This document shows positions 1-4,926 of a stretch of 6,576 nt of DNA, piece by piece. Both the position numbers and the translations under genes were made by a program. Each line of letters opens with the position of its first letter. The stretch's first letter is position 1. The DNA comes from JAMLIN01 sp041676645 (GTDB taxonomy: Bacteria; Pseudomonadota; Gammaproteobacteria; Burkholderiales; Burkholderiaceae_E), in NCBI GenBank assembly GCA_041676645.1, contig JBAYRO010000135.1, forward strand, positions 1 through 6,576, read 5' to 3'. The notes beneath the pieces are model-generated. The model saw only the letters and a program-made list of their open reading frames with translations, made no database searches and was not told the origin of the DNA.

Positions 1-647
1 AGCGCCTTCATGCGGCGCAGCACCAGCGGGCTCTTGTTGCGCAGGCGGGCGACGATCGTGCCGGCACCCGCCAGCAGTTCGGCATCGTCGAACACCGCAT
101 TGACCAGGCCGGCGGCGACGAGATCCTCGGCGGGCACGAAGTCGCCCGTGAACAGCAGGTACTTTGCGCGGGTGGGACCGATCTTGCGCGGCAGTCGAAC
201 CGAGCTGCCGCCACCGGGAAGCAGGCCGAAATTGGCATGCGCATCGCCCAGTCTGGCCGATCGGGCGGCAACCACCAGGTCGCAGCACAACACGAGTTCG
301 AGGCCGCCGGCGAGCGCCAGGCCATTGACCGCGGCGATCGTGGGCTTGGGGAATTTCTCCAGCCGGCCCATCACGCCGAGGATCGAATCGAGGAAGCGGG
401 CCACGGCGGTTTCGTCGCCCTGCGTGGTCTGGCGGACGTACTTCAGGTCGGCGCCGGCGCAGAAGGCGCGGCCGTTGCCGGTGAGCACCACGGCGTGAAC
501 CGCCGGATCGTCCTGCGCCGAGGCGAGGGCCGAGTCCAGGCTCTCGACCACCGCGGGCGTGATCGAATTGAGCGCGGCGGGCCGGTTCAGGGTGAGCCAG
601 AGGGCGCCATCGCGAACCTCCGAAAGCAGGGGTGTAGCCTCGGTCAT
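1..647 (-). CDS. Enoyl-CoA hydratase/isomerase (crotonase) family protein, 3' end cut by the window
   Basis: The minus-strand frame opens at an ATG (complement of 645-647) and stays open to the window edge, giving 215 codons. The family is usually near 260 residues, so about 45 C-terminal residues lie outside. A GGAG sits 8 nt before the ATG. The protein starts MTEATPLLSEVRDGALWLTL and shows crotonase marks: LNRPAALNS near 20-28, the oxyanion-hole segment FCAGADL (62-68), NGLALAGGLELVLCCDL (108-124), and FGLLPGGGSSVRLPR (140-154). Members hydrate 2-enoyl-CoAs or perform isomerase, hydrolase or retro-Claisen chemistry on CoA esters in the cytoplasm. E117 matches the first catalytic Glu of rat hydratase (E144). 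The position matching the second (E164) is His137 in GDAHANFG, so plain hydratase activity is uncertain. It is transcribed away from the five-gene cluster and probably shares its control region. Family assignment is firm; the exact reaction is not. Confidence 0.93.
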   Translation of the reverse strand, partial: MTEATPLLSEVRDGALWLTLNRPAALNSITPAVVESLDSALASAQDDPAVHAVVLTGNGRAFCAGADLKYVRQTTQGDETAVARFLDSILGVMGRLEKFPKPTIAAVNGLALAGGLELVLCCDLVVAARSARLGDAHANFGLLPGGGSSVRLPRKIGPTRAKYLLFTGDFVPAEDLVAAGLVNAVFDDAELLAGAGTIVARLRNKSPLVLRRMKA

Positions 648-696
648 TGCAGTGTCTCCGCTTGCAGGTCGTGCGGCAGGGCGCGAGTCGTGATTC

Positions 697-708
697 GACG
701 CCGGCGTC
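697..708. promoter_or_regulatory. Perfect 12-bp palindrome, possible operator
   Basis: GACGCCGGCGTC is self-complementary over all 12 bases; the flanking bases do not extend the symmetry. It lies in the divergent intergenic region and its right end overlaps the first copy of the 9-bp direct repeat. Such symmetry suits a dimeric regulator. A palindrome of this size can also arise by chance in GC-rich DNA, so the assignment is tentative. Confidence 0.3.
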
Positions 709-759
709 AGGCGATCAAGTGTAGAGTAAGTCAGGCGACGGCGGAGTCGCGTCAAACGA
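706..759. repeat. Three direct repeats of GTCAGGCGA, possible regulator-binding sites
   Basis: GTCAGGCGA occurs exactly at 706-714 and at 730-738, and a 7-of-9 match, GTCAAACGA, is at 751-759. Start-to-start distances are 24 and 21 bp, close to two helical turns, so the copies would face a similar side of the DNA. They lie between the divergent gene starts, where activator or repressor arrays are common. No regulator gene is in the window to pair with them. Confidence 0.35.
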
Positions 760-779
760 TGTGCAGGCAAGGGGAAGGC

Positions 780-815
780 ATGCGGCGGATATCCGACACG
801 GCAGGCGCGCAATGA
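780..815 (+). CDS. Possible 11-codon leader ORF coupled to the CoA-transferase gene
   Basis: An ATG at 780 follows AGGGG (770-774) with 5-nt spacing, a better ribosome-binding site than the one before the ATG at 812. The frame encodes MRRISDTAGAQ and ends in TGA at 813-815, so its stop overlaps the next start as ATGA. This layout is typical of translational coupling: ribosomes could load at 780, terminate and restart at 812. The peptide has no codon run suggesting attenuation. It may be a chance frame. Confidence 0.25.
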   Translation: MRRISDTAGAQ

Positions 816-1936
816 GCCAGGGCAGTGAATCCGATACGGCGCTGCCGCTGCACGGCCTGCGCGTCATCAGCCTGGCCGAGCAGTATCCCGGTCCCTACGC
901 CACCCTCCTGATGGCGGACCTGGGCGCGGATGTGATCCTGGTCGAGCGGCCCGGGCAGGGCGATCCGGCGCGGGCGTTTCCCGGTTTCCATGCGGCGCTC
1001 AACCGCAACAAGCGGGCGGTGACGATCGACCTCAAGGACGAGGACGGGCGCGCTGCGCTGCGCGAGCTGCTGGCCGACGCCGACGTCATGCTCGAGGGCT
1101 TCCGGCCGGGCACCATGGCGCGCCTGGGCTTCGGCTACGAGGATGTGGCGCGCATCAATCCGCGCCTGGTCCATGTATCGATCTCGGGCTTCGGCCAGGA
1201 CGGCCCCTACCGGGATCGCCCCGCCCATGATCTCTCCTACCAGGCGATCGCCGGGCTGCTCTTCGGCCAGGCGCGGTCCGGGCGGATCACCCCGCCGGGG
1301 GAACTCGCGATCGGCGACCTCGCCTCCGGGATGTTCGCGGTGCTCGGCGCCCTGGCGGCGCTGCAGCAGCGGGGCCGGACCGGTCGCGGGCAGTACGTCG
1401 ACGTGTCGATGACCGATGGCCTCGTGTCCTGGATGTCGGTGTTCCTCGGCCCGCAGATGAACGGGCAGGCCCAGGCCGATATCTCGGCGGAGCCCGCCTA
1501 CGGCAGCTTCCGCTGCGGCGACGGCAAGCTGCTGACCTTGTCGATCGCGCACGAGGACTGGTTCTGGAGCGATCTGTGCGGCCTGCTCGACATGCCGGAT
1601 GCCGCCGCCTTGCGTCGCCCCGAGCGGGTCGCGCAGTTCGATGCCTTGCGCGGACGCATCGAGCAGGCGCTGGCACGGGCGCCGCGCGATGCCTGGGCGG
1701 TGCGCCTGGATGAAGCGGCGATCCCCTGGGGACCGGTGAACGATCTGCACGAAGTCATCGAGGATCCGCATTTCAAGGCACGCGGCCTGTTCCGGGAGGT
1801 GCCGGAAGCGAACGGCGACGTGCGCCGCTACGTGGCGCAGCCGCTGAAGTTCGGCGGCTCGCATCCGGGGCCGGTACGCGGCACGCCCGCGCTGGGCGAA
1901 GGTAACGCCGAACTGCTCGGCGACAGGAGCAAGTGA
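812..1936 (+). CDS. Family III CoA-transferase (CaiB/BaiF) / alpha-methylacyl-CoA racemase-like protein
   Basis: The 374-residue product has the expected length for this family of interlocked-dimer enzymes, which move CoA between acids or epimerise 2-methylacyl-CoAs. Visible marks are an N-terminal LPLHGLRVISLAEQYPGPYA (11-30), LGADVILVERPG (37-48), LNRNKRAVTIDLK (63-75), the AHDLSYQAIAGLL segment (138-150), IGDLASGMFAVLGALAAL (167-184), GRGQYVDVSMTDG (191-203), and a C-terminal IPWGPVNDL segment (304-312). His139-Asp140 and Asp169 have the same 29-residue spacing as His126/Asp127/Asp156 of the mycobacterial racemase. Asp169 also aligns with the acylated Asp of formyl-CoA transferase, which has Tyr-Glu rather than His-Asp upstream, so racemase-like chemistry is slightly favoured. 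ATG 812 was chosen because the conserved domain begins 10 residues later; a GTG at 761 would add 17 arginine-rich residues. Its own SD is weak (AGG at 803-805). It is first in the operon and overlaps the thiolase start by one base. Confidence 0.9.
   Translation: MSQGSESDTALPLHGLRVISLAEQYPGPYATLLMADLGADVILVERPGQGDPARAFPGFHAALNRNKRAVTIDLKDEDGRAALRELLADADVMLEGFRPGTMARLGFGYEDVARINPRLVHVSISGFGQDGPYRDRPAHDLSYQAIAGLLFGQARSGRITPPGELAIGDLASGMFAVLGALAALQQRGRTGRGQYVDVSMTDGLVSWMSVFLGPQMNGQAQADISAEPAYGSFRCGDGKLLTLSIAHEDWFWSDLCGLLDMPDAAALRRPERVAQFDALRGRIEQALARAPRDAWAVRLDEAAIPWGPVNDLHEVIEDPHFKARGLFREVPEANGDVRRYVAQPLKFGGSHPGPVRGTPALGEGNAELLGDRSK
1925..1929 (+). promoter_or_regulatory. Ribosome-binding site of the thiolase gene
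   Basis: AGGAG lies 6 nt before the ATG at 1936 and inside the end of the CoA-transferase gene. It favours ATG 1936 over the in-frame GTG immediately upstream at 1933. The junction reads TGATG, so the stop and start share one base and translation is probably coupled. Confidence 0.75.
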
Positions 1937-3174
1937 TGGAAGAGATCTACGTGGTGGGCGTCGGCATGACGCCTTTCGGGCGCCTGCTCGATGTCAGCAT
2001 CAAGGACATGACGCGCCAGGCGGTGGAGGCGGCGCTCGCCGACGCGGGCCTGCAGGCCGATGCGCTGCAGGGCGCCTACTTCGCCAATGCCTCGCAGGGC
2101 CACATGGAAGGCCAGCAGATGATCCGCGGCCAGGTCGCGCTGCGCTCGATGGGCATCGGGGGCATCCCGGTGGTCAACGTCGAGAACGCCTGCGCGAGCG
2201 GCAGCAGCGCGTTCTCGCTGGCGGTGAACTTCGTGCGCGCCGGCGAGGGCGACGTTGCCCTCGCGGTCGGCGCCGAGAAGATGTACTCGCGCGATCGCGA
2301 CCTGATGTTCTCGGTTTTCGACAGCGCCTGGGACGTGCACGAGGCCGAGGCGATCCGCGAGCGCCTGCTGCGGCTCGGCGAAGGCATCGAGCCGCCGCCG
2401 GGCAGCACCTCGCCCAAGCCCTACAGCGTCTTCATGGATGTCTACGCGGCGTTCTCGCGCTTCCACATGAAGCGCTTCGGCACCACGCAGCGCCAGCTCG
2501 CCGCCGTTGCCGCCAAGAACCACCGGCATTCGGTGCACAACCCGCTGTCCCAGTACCAGGATGCCTACACGATCGAGGAGGTGCTCGCGGCGCCGCCGAT
2601 CACCTATCCGTTGACCCTGCCGATGTGCTCGCCGATCTCCGACGGCGCTGCCGCCGCGGTGCTGTGCTCGGCCGCCGGCCTGCGCCGCCTCGGGCTGGAC
2701 GCCGGGCGCGCCATCCGGGTGCTGGCCAGCGTGGTCGGCACCGGCACCGATCGCGATCCGTCCCGGGTCGAGGATCACTGCACGGCCGTTGCCGCCCGCC
2801 GCGCCTACGAGCGCGCCGGGGTGGGGCCGCAGGACATCTCGGTGGCCGAGGTCCACGACGCGACCGCGATGGGCGAGATCATCCAGGTCGAGAACCTCGG
2901 TTTCTGCGAGTTCGGCGAAGGCGGCCCGTTCAGCGAGCGCGGCGAGACCGCGATCGGCGGGCGCATCCCGGTCAACCCCTCGGGTGGGCTGGAGTCCAAG
3001 GGCCATCCGGTCGGGGCCACCGGCCTGGGCCAGGTCCACGAGCTCGTCACCCAGTTGCGCGGCGAGGCCGGCGCCCGCCAGGTGCAGGGGGCGCGGATCG
3101 CGCTGGCCGAGAACGGCGGCGGGCTGCAGGGTATCGAGGAAGCGGTGGCCTGCGTGACGATTCTCGCTCGCTGA
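1936..3174 (+). CDS. SCP2-type thiolase family protein (acetyl-CoA acyltransferase-like)
   Basis: The 412-residue product spans a complete thiolase fold of the SCP2/SCPx class, which cleaves or forms 3-oxoacyl-CoAs. The start MEEIYVVGVGMTPFG is typical. The nucleophile is Cys86 in NVENACASGSSAF (81-93). The central loop has KPYSVFMDVYAAFSRFHMKRFG (161-182), and SPISDGAAAAV follows at 232-242. The C-terminal half carries EVHDATAMGE (305-314) and NPSGGLESKGHPVGATGLGQ (347-366), with His357 as the GHP histidine. SCPx enzymes usually have HDCF where this protein has HDAT (Cys replaced by Ala309). Classical thiolases have a CxG motif where this reads AENGGG (391-396). The usual second catalytic Cys is therefore absent from both places. 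It may be a thiolase of a divergent clade, possibly acting on 2-methyl-3-oxoacyl-CoA, or a thiolase-like lyase. No DUF35 partner gene, as used by Ltp2-type aldolases, is present. Family assignment is firm; substrate unknown. Confidence 0.92.
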   Translation: MEEIYVVGVGMTPFGRLLDVSIKDMTRQAVEAALADAGLQADALQGAYFANASQGHMEGQQMIRGQVALRSMGIGGIPVVNVENACASGSSAFSLAVNFVRAGEGDVALAVGAEKMYSRDRDLMFSVFDSAWDVHEAEAIRERLLRLGEGIEPPPGSTSPKPYSVFMDVYAAFSRFHMKRFGTTQRQLAAVAAKNHRHSVHNPLSQYQDAYTIEEVLAAPPITYPLTLPMCSPISDGAAAAVLCSAAGLRRLGLDAGRAIRVLASVVGTGTDRDPSRVEDHCTAVAARRAYERAGVGPQDISVAEVHDATAMGEIIQVENLGFCEFGEGGPFSERGETAIGGRIPVNPSGGLESKGHPVGATGLGQVHELVTQLRGEAGARQVQGARIALAENGGGLQGIEEAVACVTILAR

Positions 3175-3188
3175 GGCGGCGAGCCACA

Positions 3189-3203
3189 CGTCCGCATCGG
3201 ACG
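3189..3203 (+). other. Small intergenic hairpin (6-bp stem, CAT loop)
   Basis: CGTCCG and CGGACG flank a CAT triloop in the 48-nt gap between the thiolase and dehydrogenase genes. There is no U-run after it, and the dehydrogenase ribosome-binding site follows 7 nt later, so it is not an intrinsic terminator. It could influence mRNA processing or relative expression along the operon, or be fortuitous. Confidence 0.3.
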
Positions 3204-3210
3204 CAGCAAC

Positions 3211-3215
3211 AGGAG
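3211..3215 (+). promoter_or_regulatory. Ribosome-binding site of the dehydrogenase gene
   Basis: AGGAG stands 7 nt before the ATG at 3223. Its context, AGGAGCAAGAGG, closely resembles the thiolase site (AGGAGCAAGTG). This supports the chosen start and independent initiation after the 48-nt gap. Confidence 0.75.
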
Positions 3216-3222
3216 CAAGAGG

Positions 3223-3999
3223 ATGAAGATTGATTCCACCGTAGCCCTCGTCACGGGAGCCGGGTCCGGACTGGGGCAGGCGAGCGCGCTGCGCCTGGCG
3301 CAATCCGGCGCTGCGGTCGTCGCGGTCGACCTCAACGCCGAGGGCCTGGCAAGGCTCGGCCAGACGATTCCGGCCAACCGCCTCGTCGCGATGAGTGCGG
3401 ACGTGACCGACGAGGAACAGGTCCAGGCCGCCGTGGACGCCGCGCTGCGGACCTTCGGCGCCTTGCACGTCGCGGTCAACTGCGCCGGCGTGGCCGATGC
3501 GGCCAAGACGCTCAACAGCAAGGGCGAGCCCTTTCCGCTGGCGACCTGGGACAAGGTGATCGCGATCAACCTGACCGGCACCTTCAACGTGATCCGGCTC
3601 GCGGCCGTGGCGATGGCGCGCAACGAACCGAATGCCGACGGCGAGCGCGGGGTGGTCGTCAACACCGCTTCGGGCGCCGCCTGGCAGGGCCAGATGGGCC
3701 AGGCCGCCTACAGTGCGAGCAAGGCCGGGGTGATCGGCCTGACCCTGCCGATGGCGCGAGATCTCGCCGAGCACGGCATCCGCGTCGTGAGCATCGCGCC
3801 CGGCCTGTTCGACACCGGCATGGTGGCGGGCATGCCCGAGAAGGTGTCGCGTTCGATCATCGATCGCATGGTGCTGTTCCCCGAGCGCATGGGCCAGCCG
3901 GACGAGTTCGCCCACCTGGTCGGTTCGATCATCGAGAATCCCTATTTCAATGCGACCACCATCAGCCTCGATGCCGGCGCGCGCATGAGCACGCGATGA
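3223..3999 (+). CDS. Short-chain 3-hydroxyacyl-CoA dehydrogenase, HSD10 (HSD17B10) type
   Basis: The 258-residue product is a classical SDR of normal length. It has the NAD-binding TGAGSGLG (11-18), Asp36 at the end of the second strand (preference for NAD over NADP), ADVTD (59-63), NCAGV (86-90) and Asn116 in INLTGTFNVIRL. The catalytic residues are Ser150, Tyr163 and Lys167 in the NTASGAAWQGQ / AAYSASKAG segment. Ser-to-Tyr spacing of 13 equals that of human HSD10. The insert before the fourth helix (TLNSKGEPFPLATW), the RNEPNADGERGVVVNTAS stretch, ARDLAEHGIRVVSIAPGLF, and the end IIENPYFNATTISLDAGARM all resemble HSD10, which oxidises 3-hydroxyacyl-CoA and 2-methyl-3-hydroxybutyryl-CoA and accepts some steroids. 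Here it most likely supplies the 3-oxoacyl-CoA for the thiolase encoded just upstream. Its last codons overlap the hydrolase start by 4 nt. The substrate chain is not readable from sequence. Confidence 0.93.
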   Translation: MKIDSTVALVTGAGSGLGQASALRLAQSGAAVVAVDLNAEGLARLGQTIPANRLVAMSADVTDEEQVQAAVDAALRTFGALHVAVNCAGVADAAKTLNSKGEPFPLATWDKVIAINLTGTFNVIRLAAVAMARNEPNADGERGVVVNTASGAAWQGQMGQAAYSASKAGVIGLTLPMARDLAEHGIRVVSIAPGLFDTGMVAGMPEKVSRSIIDRMVLFPERMGQPDEFAHLVGSIIENPYFNATTISLDAGARMSTR

Positions 4000-4901
4000 G
4001 TGAAGCCGCCCGCATGCGCCGCGACGAGCCGCGCTGGCAGGCGGGCGTCGTCCGGGGCTTCGCGGGGCCGGCGGGCACCGAGCTGGTCGCCGACGCCTAC
4101 GGGCCCGTCGAGGCGCCCACGGTGCTCCTGCTGCACGGCGGCGGCCAGACGCGCCATGCCTGGGGGACGACGGCGCGCCGGCTGGGCGAAGGCGGCTGGC
4201 AGGCGATCGCGCTGGACATGCCGGGCCATGGCGACAGCGGCTGGCCCGAGGACGGCGATTACTCGATGCCGGTCCTCGCGCGCACCGTCGCGGCGGTGCT
4301 GGGCGAACTGCCGCGTCCGGTCGCGGTCGTCGGGGCATCGCTCGGCGGCCTGGCCGCGATCCGGGCGATCGGGCTCGACGAGCCACCGGCGATCGACGCC
4401 CTGGTCCTGGTCGACGTGGCGCCGCGGACCGAGGCCGAGGGGGTGCAGCGCATCGTCGACTTCATGACGGCGCATCCCGAAGGTTTCGCCACCCTCGAGG
4501 AAGCCGCGTTGCATGTGGCTCGCTACAAGGGTCGGGAGCGACCCGAAGCCGGCCGGCTCGAGGGCCTGAAGAAGAATCTCCGGCGCAACGCTGCCGGTCG
4601 CTGGGTCTGGCACTGGGATCCGCGGCTGATGCATGCGCGCAACCATGACGGGCGGGGCGATGCGCAGGCGCTCGAACGGGCATTGCAGGGCTGGCGCCAG
4701 CCCATCCTGCTGGTGCGTGGCGGGCGCAGCGACGTGGTGAGCGTCGACGGCGCTCGCGCCCTGCAGGCACTGGTGCCGACCGCGCGCTTCGTCGATCTCG
4801 CCGAAGCGGGCCACATGGTGGCGGGCGACGCCAATGACGAGTTCACGCAGACGATCATCGACTTCCTTGGCGAGGCGATGCCGTCGTCGGCGATCCGCTG
4901 A
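3996..4901 (+). CDS. Alpha/beta hydrolase fold protein
   Basis: The 301-residue product starts at an ATG that overlaps the dehydrogenase stop as ATGA, implying translational coupling. Fold marks are VLLLHGGGQTRHAW (43-56) with the HGGG oxyanion segment, ALDMPGHGDS (72-81), and the nucleophile elbow GASLGG (113-118) with Ser115. The predicted acid is Asp246 in RGGRSDVVS (241-249), and the predicted base is His273 in EAGHMV (270-275). The lid region contains RWVWHWDPRLM (202-212), a pattern I associate with ester hydrolase/perhydrolase-like members. The triad looks complete, so the enzyme should be active on an ester, thioester, lactone or possibly a 1,3-diketone. No signal peptide is visible, so it is cytoplasmic. 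Set within a CoA-ester catabolic operon, it may hydrolyse an ester or ring substrate before activation or release a CoA end product. Neither can be chosen from sequence. Confidence 0.9.
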   Translation: MSEAARMRRDEPRWQAGVVRGFAGPAGTELVADAYGPVEAPTVLLLHGGGQTRHAWGTTARRLGEGGWQAIALDMPGHGDSGWPEDGDYSMPVLARTVAAVLGELPRPVAVVGASLGGLAAIRAIGLDEPPAIDALVLVDVAPRTEAEGVQRIVDFMTAHPEGFATLEEAALHVARYKGRERPEAGRLEGLKKNLRRNAAGRWVWHWDPRLMHARNHDGRGDAQALERALQGWRQPILLVRGGRSDVVSVDGARALQALVPTARFVDLAEAGHMVAGDANDEFTQTIIDFLGEAMPSSAIR

Positions 4902-4915
4902 CAGGCCTTTTTTCC

Positions 4916-4922
4916 GGGAGGG
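4916..4922 (+). promoter_or_regulatory. Ribosome-binding site deciding the ligase start
   Basis: GGGAGGG ends 4 nt before the ATG at 4927. The frame is open farther upstream to 4834, but that extension is arginine-rich, overlaps the hydrolase gene by 68 nt and lacks a comparable site. ATG 4927 is therefore preferred. Confidence 0.8.
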
Positions 4923-4926
4923 TTCC

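Larger units (their letters stand above)
648..811. promoter_or_regulatory. Divergent intergenic control region
   Basis: About 164 bp separate the ATG of the minus-strand crotonase gene from the ATG of the plus-strand operon. Promoters for both directions are expected here. I found no convincing sigma-70 pair on either strand. The region contains a perfect 12-bp palindrome (697-708), a 9-bp sequence repeated three times (706-714, 730-738, 751-759), and a small open frame with its own ribosome-binding site (780-815). Together these suggest that a transcription regulator encoded elsewhere binds here. That role is inferred from position and repeat structure only. Confidence 0.55.

Noticed and set aside
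725..755. Minus-strand TTGACG (complement of 750-755) as a -35 box for the crotonase gene
   Set aside because: No acceptable -10 lies 16-18 nt away. CTTACT is at 19 nt and matches poorly, and TACACT is 26 nt away.
761..811. GTG at 761 as the start of the CoA-transferase gene
   Set aside because: It adds 17 arginine/histidine-rich residues outside the conserved domain and lacks a well-spaced ribosome-binding site.
752..1864. Minus-strand open frame opposite the CoA-transferase gene
   Set aside because: Antisense shadow of a strong family III gene; no domain is recognisable in its translation.
1828..4386. A very long open frame on the minus strand opposite the thiolase, dehydrogenase and hydrolase genes
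   Set aside because: It runs antisense across three well-supported genes. Its translation is rich in Arg, Ala, Gly, His and Asp with no recognisable domain, as expected for the mirror frame of GC-rich codons.
4880..4913. GCCG/CGGC mini-stem followed by six T residues after the hydrolase gene, as a terminator
   Set aside because: The 4-bp stem is weak and 16 nt away from the T-run, and the ligase ribosome-binding site begins 3 nt after the T-run, so termination here is unlikely.
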